Assembly (NCBI GenBank): GCA_003024785.1
Contig: PUQB01000046.1
Location: 62,001 to 126,000 of the forward strand
Reading direction: 5' to 3'
DNA: 64,000 bases
From: Selaginella tamariscina
Lineage: Eukaryota > Streptophyta > Lycopodiopsida > Selaginellales > Selaginellaceae
Positions within the stretch are counted from its first letter, which is position 1; each line of letters begins with the position of its first letter. The notes beneath the pieces are model-generated. The model was not told the origin of the DNA, did no database searches, and saw nothing but the letters and a program-made list of their open reading frames with translations. This document shows positions 32,788 through 44,305 of this stretch, piece after piece. The position numbers were made by a program, and so were the translations under genes.

Positions 32788-33644
32788 TGTCATAGTTCTA
32801 ACCTGGTGAGTTGACTACCTGGGTAAAGATTTGGGATACGTGGACAAAAAGACTCAAGCGTAACTGAGTCATCATGACCAGGGGCCCTCTCATAAACACC
32901 AATTGGCCTTTTGCCTAGTTGGCATAAGGGGAGAGGGAAAGGTTCTGACATTTGGTATCAGAGCGGTTCTGAGTTCGATTCTCATCAGAGGATGAACTTT
33001 GAGTAAAGTTCATGCCACTAAAGTTGGCGCACTTGTCCTTACCTAACTAACCCCCTTGACATTTGGTATCAGAGCGGTTCTGAGTTCGATTCTCATCAGA
33101 GGATGAACTTTGAGTAAAGTTCATGCCACTAAAGTTGGCACACTTGTCCTTACCTAACTAACCCCCTCGATCACATGTGATGCGAGTACAGCTTGCGAGC
33201 TGGGCTTGAGTCAAGCGTGAGTAGAAACGCCTCTGGTTGCAAGTCAAGCATGAGTAGAAACGCTTGTCCTTACCTAACTAACCCCCTCGATCACATGTGA
33301 TGCGAGTACAGCTTGCGAGCTGGGCTTGAGTCAAGCGTGAGTAGAAACGCCTCTGGTTGCAAGTCAAGCATGAGTAGAAACGCTTCTGCACCTTCTGGAT
33401 GAGGGCATCCACTTTCTCAAATGGGTGGAGAGTGTCATAGTTCTAACCTGGTGAGTTGACTACCTAGGTAAAGATTGTGGGATATGTGGGATATATGATT
33501 TTCAAATGGGTGGAGAGTGTCATAGTTTTAACCTGGTGAGTTGACTACCTGGGTAAAGATTGTGGGATATGTGGGATATATGACCTGTGGGATATGTGGG
33601 ATATATGATCAGTTGGCATAAGGGGAGAGGGAAAGGTTCTGACA
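32788..33644 (+). mobile_element. Miniature LTR element (TRIM-like) with 5-bp target duplication
   Basis: The 5' LTR is 32788-32950 (163 bp, TGTCATAGTTCTAACC ... GGTTCTGACA), followed directly by TTTGGTATCAGAGC, whose TGGTATCAGAGC (32953-32964) is the classical complement of initiator tRNA-Met. The 3' LTR is 33433-33644, enlarged by an internal ~85-bp duplication and preceded by the purine run GGGTGGAGAG. CAACA flanks both ends (32783-32787 and 33645-33649). The interior, under 0.5 kb, has no coding capacity and consists of two tandem duplications: 111 bp repeated from 32951 and ~118 bp repeated from 33144. Size and lack of genes fit a TRIM. Confidence 0.85.
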
Positions 33645-33726
33645 CAACAAGAAACACAACAAGAACATAAGAGTCAATGACACTAAGTCAATCGCCATTT
33701 GTTGGACAATTGGTTGATGATACCAA

Positions 33727-34002
33727 GTGTCGAATGTGCCCATTTGTTTGAAGTTGTGTTCAGCGAAGCAATATTATTATAAATCAACTGATGTTACCCT
33801 TGGAAGAGAAACTGTTCACATTGGTTTGCACGATCATCCTTTGGATCAAGGTGTTGGTAAAGGATCTTTTAGAAAGACGAAGGCTATAGTTGTGAATTGT
33901 GCAAAAAAGAATATTTTTACTGCCCCAAAGTATATTCAAAAGATGATTTATAAGGAACATGCAATAGATATCCTTCTCAATAATGGTTCTGAGCGGTTCT
34001 GA
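33727..34002 (+). CDS. Unknown ORF fragment, duplicated copy 1
   Basis: An 89-codon stretch (MSNVPICLKLCSAKQYYYKS ...) followed by three codons of junction sequence. I do not recognise a domain. It lies just downstream of the TRIM insertion and is repeated at 34525-34806. Basic residues, a single Cys pair and the absence of upstream signals suggest part of a larger decayed protein, perhaps the same mobile element whose remnants may follow at 35.2-35.5 kb. It is not a confident gene. Confidence 0.25.
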   Translation: MSNVPICLKLCSAKQYYYKSTDVTLGRETVHIGLHDHPLDQGVGKGSFRKTKAIVVNCAKKNIFTAPKYIQKMIYKEHAIDILLNNGSERF

Positions 34003-34787
34003 GTTCGATTCTCATCAGAGGATGAACTTTGAGTAAAGTTCATGCCACTAAAGTTGGCGCACTTGTCCTTACCTAACTAACCCCCTCGATCACATGATGC
34101 GAGTACAGCTTGCGAGCTGGGCTTGAGTCAAGCGTGAGTAGAAACGCCTCTGGTTGCAAGTCAAGCATGAGTAGAAACGCTTCTGCACCTTCTGGATGAG
34201 GGCATCCACTTTCTCAAATGGGTGGAGAGTGTCATAGTTCTAACCTGGTGAGTTGACTACCTAGGTAAAGATTGTGGGATATGTGGGATATATGATTTCT
34301 CAAATGGGTGGAGAGTGTCATAGTTTTAACCTAGTGAGTTGACTACCTGGGTAAAGATTGTGGGATATGTGGGATATATGACCTGTGGGATATGTGGGAT
34401 ATATGATCAGTTGGCATAAGGGGAGAGGGAAAGGTTCTGACACAACAAGAAACACAACAAGAACATAAGAGTCAATGACACTAAGTCAATCGCCATTTGT
34501 TGGACAATTGGTTGATGATACCAAGTGTCGAATGTGCCCATTTGTTTGAAGTTGTGTTCAGCGAAGCAATATTATTATAAATCAACTGATGTTACCCTTG
34601 GAAGAGAAACTGTTCACATTGGTTTGCACGATCATCCTTTGGATCAAGGTGTTGGTAAAGGATCTTTTAGAAAGACGAAGGCTATAGTTGTGAATTGTGC
34701 AAAAAAGAATATTTTTACTGCCCCAAAGTATATTCAAAAGATGATTTATAAGGAACATGCAATAGATATCCTTCTCAATAATGGTTC
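33991..34787 (+). repeat. Near-identical tandem duplication of TRIM 3' half plus downstream DNA
   Basis: This ~0.8 kb is an almost exact copy of the block beginning at GAGCGGTTCTGAG (33072) and ending at TCTCAATAATGGTTCT (33990). It lacks the internal 118-bp duplication and 3 bp of CACATGTGATGCG. The junction joins ...AATAATGGTTCT to GAGCGGTTCTGAG through a shared GGTTCT. The open frames at 33727 and 34525 are identical for 89 codons. Confidence 0.9.
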
Positions 34788-34806
34788 TCCTTTATATGAT
34801 AATTAG
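34525..34806 (+). CDS. Unknown ORF fragment, duplicated copy 2
   Basis: Identical to 33727-34002 until the duplication boundary, then ending SPLYDN. This copy keeps the original downstream sequence, so it is the ancestral arrangement. No domain is recognised. Confidence 0.25.
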   Translation: MSNVPICLKLCSAKQYYYKSTDVTLGRETVHIGLHDHPLDQGVGKGSFRKTKAIVVNCAKKNIFTAPKYIQKMIYKEHAIDILLNNGSPLYDN

Positions 34807-34809
34807 TTC

Positions 34810-37350
34810 AGTGGATTGATTCATATTCTTCAACTTGCTACAACACAAAAGTATTAAACCATTTTCTTTTTGGATTATAATATTGATCATTTTTGTTAAG
34901 ATTAAACATTGATCAAAGATTTTAAATTGAGTATTTAGTCCATTTTGGATTTGAAGTCAAATGCCCATATGAAATATATACATGGCATTTTGTTTCATGA
35001 TCAACTCGAGAACCTTAAAAGTGGTGCTACATTTTCAAAATGTCCATGAGAGGACTAGATTCTATTATCTTGTTTGAAGGATGGATATATTAAGGGATGG
35101 TGATATTGCCAACTGCTAGATTCACTTCAACCATGTCCACCGCATGCAGAATTGGGTTATCATAGTTGCACATGTTTATAATCCCAAGCGAATATTTTGA
35201 TATTTATTATGCCTTTTTTAAAAACTTCTAACAATTTAAGGTGCAAACTTAACCATCATTATCAATGAGATCAAAGTGCAAGATCATGTTGCACAAGTGG
35301 TGTTTTAGAACTTCCTCAACAAGGTCGTGCTCAAAGATCCCAATTTTAAAGAATTTTTACTAGATGTAGCCGACACCAATTGGACAATAATAAGAAAGGT
35401 TTTACAATGGTGACCGAACATCCCACATGGAAGGTCGTGATAGGACATGTGCATCTTCCATTAGAGTCAAAGTCTTCACGATCACATCAGAATGTATATT
35501 TGATTAGAAGTCTAGATTGAACACAAGATGATCTATTAGAAATGACTTCTGACCCAACTAAAGAGGAAGTTGAAGCACGATGTAATGAAATCTATGTAGT
35601 GAAGAAAATAAAATCATGTAGACACTGCGAATTTACCACAACTAAAATGCTAACTAGAATGGTGGTATGTTAGAATTCACCAATGGGGATATTTAACATA
35701 TTGTGTATTTTATGAGTTGGGGCAAACCTCACAAAATTTAAAATAAATAAAAAAATTTGTTGATTTCTTCTTTTGCAAATACCACATAATCTTACTCTTG
35801 GTGATGTCACTTATGCGTCCACAATCGAAAAGTGAACATTGGAGTTAGTTAACTTCAAAAGTTAGTTGTGGGCCCCTTAAGTTATATATGCTTGTGTTAC
35901 TAATATCTTGCGTGCTTTAGAACAATCCGTGAAGATAGTTGCATTTTAGGAGGGAAGGTACATTAGGACATGGCCAATCATTGAACAATTGAGATAAAGG
36001 ATCTCCATATGGTTTCAAGTAAAGAAGTAAAAGACCCCACCATCGGTGCTAAAGTTTGGGTGTGATGGCTGCGGATGGGTGGGTCGCTAGCACATCAATG
36101 AAGTATCACAATGGAGGTGTCCATCTGTAGATGATAAAATAGTACGGTCTAAAAGACAGTTTGAGTTTGATGGCTTGACAATTGAGAATAGTGATTGGAG
36201 ACCAAAATTTAATATGCAAACAACACCAAGACTTATATGGTCCCCTATAGTAACTATTGACTTGACTTACGACGATGGTAAATGCCAAGTAAATGGAGAT
36301 GTTCCACCAACAAAAGCGATAATTTTGCCAACAGAGCCAACCACCTTAGTTACAGAGTAAAAAGTGCAACAAAACTAGTGGGTTATTTGAAGACATGGTC
36401 CCATAATTAATGCAATATGTGCTAGTAAAGATGTAAGTCATGGTGTATGTAAAGCTTATGTAAGATCAACCCAATCAATTCCTTATCACATGTTTCAAGC
36501 TTTTACGAGGAACACGTATATGGATTTGGATTTATTTGTATTCAAATGTTGGACATACTTGTAGATTGTTGATATTGTTGTGACCAAGTTGACTTTTTGG
36601 TTGTGTGGCCTATGAATAAAGAGTCTTACAAGGGAGTTGATGGGATTTGTCACAATGGGTTTTTACATGGGTGTTGAAGATGTTCCACATTCACAAAAAA
36701 CTCTTGTGAACTTCAACACACATCCACAACACAATGGTAAACAAGTGCCTCACAAGTCCACTATCTCTAAAGTAGTTAAACAATGAATGTGGAATCAAAG
36801 GAAATGATAATAAATGTTAAAATACAACAAAAGGTAAGTTACATATCTTGGACATGCAAGGTGTAATTTACCACTACCGAGTGTCATTTTGACATTGTCA
36901 ACATGCAATTGCAAAGATTTCATTAAAAAACAAAAAAAAAAAGACTAGAAACAAGTGTTATATAGCATGTAAACATTTTTATTTTGGGTTATGGATAAGT
37001 TTATTACATTGTAAAGACAAAGACATTCAAATTCATTAAACAAGTTTGACATGTGATAATGTTATTAAGATGATTAAAAGTTGATTTAAAAATTTGTTAT
37101 GTTTATTATTGTAAGTCATGAAGATTTTATAATATATAGTGTTATTTTAATTTTTTTTATAACTCGTATTAAATTCTCTATATACCAATTGTTCACTTCT
37201 AATTAACTAAATTAATTAATCCTTAAACTTTTTGACATCTTAGAATTTAAAGTTTAACCAATTAATTGAATCATCTTGGTCAACATAGAAATCAGAAACA
37301 ATAAAAACCCCCCAGTCCACACACATGCCATCTCCTTCTTCTTAAAATGC
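34810..37350 (+). other. Decayed sequence, possible transposase remnant
   Basis: The plus strand near 35245-35450 can be read with stops as NLTIIINEIKVQDHVAQVV..., NKVVLKDPNFKEFLLDVADT, NWTIIRKVLQW and PNIPHGRS. This recalls the D-A-NW--VR catalytic-region style of MULE-like transposases in seed-free plants. No intact frame, TIR or target duplication was found. A 61-codon frame at 36175-36360 is unassigned. The rest is AT-rich. Confidence 0.3.
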
Positions 37351-37359
37351 TTTGAAAAA

Positions 37360-38160
37360 AAATTCTAGACCATGAACTATGCTCAACCTCGGTCTTGTCT
37401 TTTGAGGATCCAATATGAAAGAGCAGCTCTAGTCGTGCATCTAACCGATTGTCCTTCTGGAGCTTTTTTCACGTACTCGTTCATGGACAGTTCACCCTTC
37501 CGACAATTTCACCTGGCCGCCAGGAAGTGAGATCCGATGATGCAGTGGACCGCCCTCCATCTTCATCCTTTTAAAAAGGACCTTTTTAGCACCAGCTCAT
37601 GTCTCCCTTTGCACAGGCAGCTCGCATAGGAAGAGCGAAGTCCAGCCTCCTTGCAGAAAGTGCAGTGCACCTCTCGTAACACTGATCGAGTAGCTCTGGA
37701 GACGGACGAGTCGAGGTGGTAAGGGCAAACGAGGTTGAAGAAGATTGGTTCCTGACATGTTGACACGGTTCTGAACATCTCCTGAACATCTCCTTGAGAA
37801 AAGTCTCCAGCGGACAGGATGTAGTCGTGCCGTTTGGTGATGATCACAATCCTGGCTACGGTTCCCCTCGAGCACCAAACCGTCCACAAAAACCTCTATC
37901 AACTTGTCTAGGAAGTTCCCCAGCACCAGCCGCAAAAGCAGGTTTCTACCGCCGCCGCAGTGTATACCCTCTTCCTATCCTCTGCAATCTTTACGATTGT
38001 CCTCATGTGCCTAGCCACCAACTGCATGCAAAGACGAATTACAGTGAAAATTCAAATATACCCAACGAACAGAAAACCACCTTAAAACCTTTATTGTACA
38101 CATGCAACCTTTGCAACTTTCCATGTTTATATTTGATTACAGATTAATGAAAATGTCTGA
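37360..38160. other. GC-richer block, coding status unclear
   Basis: This ~800-bp block differs in base composition from its AT-rich neighbours and has overlapping minus-strand frames (37563-37889, 37597-37935; ARIVIITKRHDYILSAGDFS ... QEMFRTVSTCQEP). On the minus strand upstream, RTIVKIAEDRKRVYTAAAVE is readable around 37950-38010. I do not recognise the family. It could be the remains of a gene transcribed leftward. Confidence 0.3.
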
Positions 38161-38363
38161 GTTTAGTCCAAAATAAAAACTACCTTGTATAAGAAATTAA
38201 AGTTGTTGAAGTATTACACATGGGCATATTATTATATTTTTGGGGAAGATGAAGATCAATGGCTGTGGAAGGTGGAGATTAAGCAGACACACATCAATGT
38301 ATATATGTGTGTGTGTTCATAAATAGATAATTGTCGTATATTATTTATCACTGAGACTCTTCT

Positions 38364-39303
38364 ATGGATCCTGGCTACATTGTGAAGATAGTTCGCCTAG
38401 GTTTTCACAACCCAGTAAAGAGAATTGTGTACGGTGGCGAGTGTATACAAAATGAAAATTGGGATCCCAAGGAACTAAAACCGTACCCAAGCTTGTGGTT
38501 GTACACAATCTAGATGCCAGGTTTGCCAGCTTTGAGAATGCAGTTGTGATAAGTGTAGAAGGTACATGTAAGGAGGTAGTGTTGTTTGTTGGCAGCCCGA
38601 CAGTCCATCCCAACAAGTGGAAGATGCTGTCGAATCCTGGGTTTAGCTCCATAGGTCTTGCCTGCTTGGCACGCTCGAGTACTGGGATGCCTGTTCTTTT
38701 CATCACCAGTAGAGATAATGAAATGAAAAGATATTGTTTTGAAACGGATTCATGGGCCGTAGTCCTTTGCCACTAACCAGGGAAAAGATCATGCATGACA
38801 GACGACCTATTTGGTGTGGAGACATGCTATACGTATGCTTTGATATTGTTTATGAAGAGTATCAACTCGGTGTATGGGAATATGATATAGGGAGAAACAA
38901 TTGGAGAAAGCTGCAATTAGCGAAAGGGGTGGCAGACTATAGATCTTATCTTGTGGAGTCTAATGGAACCCTTGTTCTATACTGTCAATGGCAATTTCTT
39001 AATAAGACACAGTATCATAATGTGATGCTTGAGTTGAAAGAAGGAAGATTCATTTTCCGAGAGCTGTGGTGGTCAAGAGCTAAAAATGCTGATTACATAA
39101 AGGACCCAGTGGATGACTTCTTTGGTACTGGTGATGCATACTATCTGGAAAACTTAGACTACAGTTTAGTTAGGTACTCCAAGTCGGACAATAGGTGTAG
39201 GAGGTTATCAGCAAAGCATGGAGGCGATTCTCGTTATTTTTACAACTCTGGTCGTGGTGATGCATTTCCACATTTTAATTGCCATGAGGTTTTCTTATAT
39301 TAA
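38364..39303 (+). pseudogene. F-box/kelch-type protein fragment, C-terminal part
   Basis: Two frames joined by a frameshift near 38755 read as one beta-propeller-like region: KLVVVHNLDARFASFENAVV, KEVVLFVGSPTVHPNKWKML, NEMKRYCFETDSW, then WCGDMLYVCFDIVYEEYQLG, VWEYDIGRNNWRKLQLAKG and SNGTLVLYCQWQ. This pattern (repeated WCGD/YVCF/VWEYD..NWRKL strands) is that of the C-terminal domain of plant F-box/kelch proteins, which recognise substrates for SCF ubiquitin ligases. No F-box motif is visible upstream; the sequence before 38450 has shifted frames and a stop. It ends at a TAA at 39301. I treat it as an N-terminally truncated copy; the family assignment is by eye. Confidence 0.5.
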
Positions 39304-39444
39304 TAAGTGAAATGGTGCTAGTATTTAAACATCTCTTAATACAAAATCTGAATCTCTCTTACATACAAAATGCTAAACAGCTTCTACAAAAACTTATGTA
39401 TTTTACAAGGTGCTAAACAGATAACTCTTTAATCAAGTTCCCTA

Positions 39445-40905
39445 TTAATATCCCACGTAGGGTTTAGCAGAAGCTGACCTGAAGATGTTAGCCAACATAA
39501 CGTAAGGCAATGCAGCAGCTGGGTTAGACTCACAGACTTGATAAGCTGCAGACGTCCCACCCTTGACCTCGTTCTGGTTCTTACAAGCAGCTAGAAACGT
39601 TGCCCAAGTAACAGGGTCTGGCAAGAAAGGCATGCTATCAAGGAGTTCTTCAGCCTCTTGTAAGCGTCCTCCTCGCCCAAGTGCATCTATTATACATGTA
39701 TAGTGATCCCTGTTGGGTATCAACCCATTATCTGGACTCATCGCTCTCAAGTATGTCACACTTTCATGAACAAGCCCCAAGTGACTACATGCAGTAAGAG
39801 TTATTGCAAAACCCGCTTCATCCGGGCTGGTACCATCCAGGAACATGGCCCAGAAGAGCTCAATTGTTAGCCTGCCATGCCCGTTCTGGGCATATGCTGC
39901 AAGCATAGTGTTCCACGATATTAAGTTCCGCACAGGCATTATATCGAATGCATGTTTTGCTTTCTCGATCTTCCCACTCAGGGAATAAACAGCGATGAGT
40001 GCATTCCACGAGAATAAGTCCCAAGTACAAGCCAGCTTGAACACTTTTATTGCTTCTGAGAAATACCCTTTCTGGGCATACAGTGAAATCATCGAGTTCC
40101 AAGCAATAAGATCTCTATAAGGCATGCTAGCAAAGAGACTCTTTGCTTCCTGTATCCTCCCAACTCCAAAACAAGACTGGATCATGGCTGTCCAGGAAAG
40201 CATATTGTGCTGGGGCATCCTTTCAAACATTTCTTTGCCTGTGTGTAATGCCGTTATGGGCGTATGCTTTGTGCATCGCTCCCCACAGTATGATGTTCCT
40301 ATAAGCGATTGTACTGAAGAGTTCTTCTGCATCCCGGACATGACCACCTTCTGCAAATGTTACAAGCATCACGGATCGAGTGATGTTGTTCTTCTCCGGC
40401 ATTCTGTCGAATAGCTCCTTTGCCTGGACGAGATGCCCCTTGTGTGCATATCCTTGCACTAGAATCGTCCATGCAACTACATTCGTCTCAGGCAATCTGT
40501 CAAAGGCTTCTCTGGCTACTGCAATCTCTCCTCTCACTGCAAACGCGTGCATCAGAGTTGCCCATGTCTTCACATTCCGCTCAGGCAATCGATCGAACAA
40601 GTCTTTGGTGCAATCCAGGTGATCCAACTCACCAAATGCCTTAAGCATTGCCGTGGAGGAGACCACATCCCAAGACGACATTCTGTAGTATGTTTTCTTG
40701 CTTCACAGAGATGCCCAAACTGGGCGTATGTTGTAGCGAGCGCAGTCCAAGACGCAACATTCCTCGCAGGCAGTGCATCAAATAGGCTTCTCGATTCCTG
40801 GAAATGACCGGCCTTTGCATACACAATGATTGTATCGTCCCACCAAGAGAGAGTCTGCTTCTGTGCCAAAACACTGACATGCCCGTTCTGGGCAGCTCTT
40901 TTCAT
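39445..40905 (-). pseudogene. PPR protein 1 (S-repeat type, ends at E motif), frame-broken
   Basis: A pentatricopeptide-repeat protein; such proteins bind organellar RNA, usually in mitochondria or plastids. It has at least ten ~31-residue repeats of the form W-AMI--YAQ-G---EA--LF--MP-R (for example IAWNSMISLYAQKGYFSEAI, ISWNTMLAAYAQNGHGRLTI), then SPDEAGFAITLTACSHLGLV, HYTCIIDALGRGGRLQEAEE and an E-like end LPYVMLANIFRSASA. No DYW domain follows. Three frames are needed. A break near 40690 is repaired by one A in an A run, and two near 40240 by single C and G insertions. No transit peptide is evident, so the N-terminus may be incomplete. Confidence 0.82.
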
Positions 40906-40909
40906 ATGA

Positions 40910-41427
40910 CAGAGATCATATGTAGTGATTCATCATTCACCACCATGTGTGCTTGTATACGTCGCATATATATATATATATAATAATCACTCCACAATTT
41001 AGATTTACCCCACATAGTAAATAATACCAATATATTCTGATTTTATATATGTAATCTTATTTTCTATTTTTAAACCATATGTTACATTTAATTTAATTTT
41101 ATATTATTGCATAATTAAAATCGAGCATGCCTGTATGATATTTTATTTATAAATCACTAATCGATATTTAAAATGTAGAATATAAAGATTTTTAAAAACG
41201 TATAAATATTTATTTTTAAATCTTATAAATATAATATCTTAAATTTAGGCTTCTCAGCTTGAAGAATGTTTTCAATCCATACAAATTTTATAAGATAATA
41301 TATATAGGATTTAATCAACAAATTAAAATTAAATTTCTGTTTCAATTATATATATATTCTTATGATTTGGCGCCTTTTATTGTAAAATAATTTTGCTTTT
41401 ATAATTATTTAAAAATATTGTGATTTA
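40910..41427. other. AT-rich intergenic region
   Basis: It lies between the divergent PPR 1 and neuroguidin genes. It has short (TA)n runs near 40968-40984 and no feature beyond probable promoter DNA. Confidence 0.5.
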
Positions 41428-41456
41428 GGATTTAGGGTTTATCAGTTTCTAGGGTT
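41428..41456 (+). promoter_or_regulatory. Telo-box-like promoter motif before the neuroguidin gene
   Basis: GATTTAGGGTTTATC and a nearby TAGGGTT lie 20-50 bp upstream of the ATG at 41476. AAACCCTAA-type telo-boxes are typical of plant ribosome-biogenesis gene promoters, which fits the product. Confidence 0.5.
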
Positions 41457-41475
41457 CGTGCGGAGATCGGCATTC

Positions 41476-42551
41476 ATGGCGGCAGCTCAAGTGGATCCAC
41501 AGAATGCGTAAGCTTCAACAAGGAGAGCATTGTATGGTAATTCTTTTCCATTTCCCAGAGAATTAGTAAATCTACTAACCGGGATGAGAGAAGGGCTGGA
41601 CGAAATACAGAAGAAAACACAAGTACTGACGACCAAGGTGGTTATATACGTGTGTGCGTGCATGAATGTGTGTAGTAATCAATTTTACAGGTGAAGCAAG
41701 GGGAGTATGAAACCAAGGATGGAATTAGCTACTTGGATGTGAAGCACTTTCTGTTATCAAGCTACTGCCAACATCTTGTTTTCGCTGTTCTTCTCAGAAC
41801 ACAAGGGAAATCCCTTTCTGAGCATCCAGTTATGCACCGCCTTGCTGAAATTCGCTTATTTCTTGAAAAGGTTCTCTCTCTCACACACATACACACACAC
41901 TCATTACTGTGTTTCCTGTTTTACAGATACGTCCTGTAGACAAGAAAATGCTGTACCAAATTGATAAGCTTCTGAAGCAGGCAACAGCACCTTCCAGCGA
42001 TCATTATCTCTCGACAGAGCGGGATGATCTCAAATATAAACCAAATCCAGACATGCTCGTTCCCAAACTTGCCGAGGTTGCGTGTGCGTGCTTGTGTGTG
42101 TGTGTGTGAGAGAGAGAGAGAAGCAACAGTGGTAAGGTTTTGAGAAGATTGGCATGTATACATGCGATACTATGATTTAACATATATACGCACACAGAGG
42201 GAGAGGAAGGGAAGAGCAACTGTATGAAAACAAAATGCTACATATGACACATGCAGTTGAATAGAACAGAGACCACAAATTGACACACATACTTGTACAT
42301 ACCACACGTATGTATAACAATGGCTTTATACATTTTCAGGAAGAGGCCGGTCTTTACAAGCCACCAAAGATAGCTCCCACGTCCATGGAAGAGGAGGAGA
42401 GTGCAAAAGATAGAAGAAGAAGGATACGTGGTGAACGACAAGAAGAGAACCGTGCTTCAAGAAGCTCCTTCATCAAGGATCTTGCAGATCAACTTGAAGG
42501 AAGGCCCGAAGAGGTACTGGCTTTTTTTGTTTGCTGTGTTTGTGTGTGTGC

Positions 42552-42592
<41 letters not shown>

Positions 42593-43340
42593 TACTTTAG
42601 TTACTGTAGAATGTTTTGCTTGCCACATTCTAATATTGAAAATGTTTTTGTTGAGATACTTGTTTATTACTTAGTATTTGCTGGTTTTATTCATGTTCAG
42701 ATTAGAGAACATAAAGGGCCAGAGAGCAAGGAGTTTCAAAGGATGAGGGAAAGAATGGATGAGCGTAATAAGCAAGAGGAGAACATGTTTGTTCGTGTTC
42801 CTCTTTCGCGGGAGGAGCGTAAGAAATTAAAACGTTTGAAACGATCTCGAAACGGGTACGCTTTTAACACTATGATGTAACTTGCATAGTATTGTATTTA
42901 CTATATATCTTTAGAAGCTTATCTAATTATCGATGTGCATATACCTTATGCCTTATCAGTTCAATGCCAATGGTTGAGTGTAGTTAATTATTAGTACATC
43001 ACATATACTGATATATGTTCAGTTATGTATAGTTTGATTAAGTACAATGTGATGTGCAGGTTAGAAGTGTTCATGGATGATTTCCATGACGATGTTGGTG
43101 ATCTTGTGGGAGGTGAAGAGCGTGAAGATGGTGGCCGTTCTAAGAAGTTTAAATCTTCTCAAAGTAAAAAGAGCTCGTTTGGAGCAAAGAAATCAAAGGT
43201 AAGTTATTTCTGTGCCATTTTGTGTGCGTGTGCGTGTGCGTGCGTGTGTAAAACACGATTATTTAGCCGAAACGTTGTGATTGCAGAACAAGTTCAAAAA
43301 AAGAGAAGGTGAAAGAGTTATTTATTATTATTTTACCTGA
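41476..43340 (+). CDS. Neuroguidin/Sas10-Lcp5 family protein, eight exons
   Basis: A Sas10/Utp3/C1D-family protein of ~320 residues; relatives act in the small-subunit processome for pre-rRNA processing in the nucleolus. Proposed exons: 41476-41507, 41559-41637, 41691-41870, 41927-42076, 42340-42513, 42701-42855, 43060-43198 and 43287-43340. All junctions are GT-AG and keep the frame. The protein starts MAAAQVDPQNAELVNLLTGM and has the Sas10/C1D helices (SYLDVKHFLLSSYCQHLVF, HRLAEIRLFLEKIRPVDKKM, YQIDKLLKQA). The family hallmark YKPPKIAPTSMEEEE follows, then RSSFIKDLADQLEGRPEE, ENMFVRVPLSREERKK and a basic tail. It ends NKFKKREGER plus a short AT-rich run to TGA; the last few residues are less certain. 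There is no frame damage, unlike its neighbours. Introns 1-3 are only 51-56 bp. Confidence 0.9.
42094..42120 (+). repeat. (GT)n(GA)n microsatellite in intron 4
   Basis: A TGTGTGTGTGTGAGAGAGAGAGAGA tract begins ~17 bp after the 42077 donor. It is of the same type as the tract in intron 5. Confidence 0.9.
42540..42593 (+). repeat. (TG)n(AG)n microsatellite in intron 5
   Basis: A TG tract changes into an AG tract, starting ~26 bp after the 42514 donor. Similar TG-rich runs follow the donors of introns 2 (41647-41674) and 7 (43220-43248). Confidence 0.9.
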
Positions 43341-44305
43341 AAGCAGCTTAAAAGCATAGAAATCGTAGTATTTGTATCGTTTATTTGTTGAAAATTTAAA
43401 TCGATTATTTACTTAGAGAGAGGGCTATAGCATCTTCTTTTAATAATTTTATTCGTATATGCTAATGTATGTTATGAACATGCTTAAATTTATTTCAAAT
43501 ACTACTAAAATGCATAACGTTGTAAATATTATATAATATAGATGATGATTGAATACACTGGTAATTATAATTATATATCGTGTGTGTTGTGTCGTTTATT
43601 TATAAAGGGTGTGTGCATGTTTTGTTGTGTATGAGAGAGACATATAAAAGAGTAAAGAGGACAAATATTTCAACGCTGTATATTATGCATTTTATGCATA
43701 TAATATATGTATATACACACAATGTATATATCTTTATATAAAACGGTCAGTTATTTATTGAAGCATATGTAATGATTTGATTACATATATATATACACTA
43801 TTTAAAATACGCTTTTAATTAAATAAATGTCGAATATGATGTTTGATTATTTATATATACTTTTCATATATCTATATCTATATATATAAACAATTGTAAT
43901 ATTAGTGTTGCAGACTTCTTTAACACATGGTAAATATACATATCTTTAAACTATACTTATTTAAACACATGTATATTATACAGATACATATTTCTTTCTT
44001 ATTCGGACACACATGTTGAAAAATTTGTGTTACATGTATCTCGGTTGGAGTAATAAAATTGACTTGTGTGCATGTGTGTCTATATATATATATATATTAT
44101 TTGTCACATGCACATATAATATATTCAAGTATTTACATAAAATTTACTTAAATTTTTAAAATTAAATTCACACTATTAAATCAATGTATATTTACATTTA
44201 CTTAATCCAATATATTAATGCCCACTTCCATAGTAGATATCTTTAGATTTTTTTGTAACAATAAATATTTAACTCTCTCACAATATTTATGGTTAAACTA
44301 CTAAC
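43341..44305. other. AT-rich 3' flank, no gene seen
   Basis: It holds the probable 3' UTR of the neuroguidin gene and then AT-rich sequence with TA microsatellites (for example around 44080-44100). Confidence 0.5.

Noticed and set aside
32951..33000. tRNA-like box GAGTTCGATTCTC after TGGTATCAGAGC, suggestive of a tRNA gene
   Set aside because: No cloverleaf can be formed and no A box is present; the first part is the primer-binding site of a TRIM element and the rest is its leader.
42004..42219. Minus-strand frame with SLSHTHTHKHAHA-type sequence
   Set aside because: It is a translated microsatellite inside intron 4 of the neuroguidin gene.
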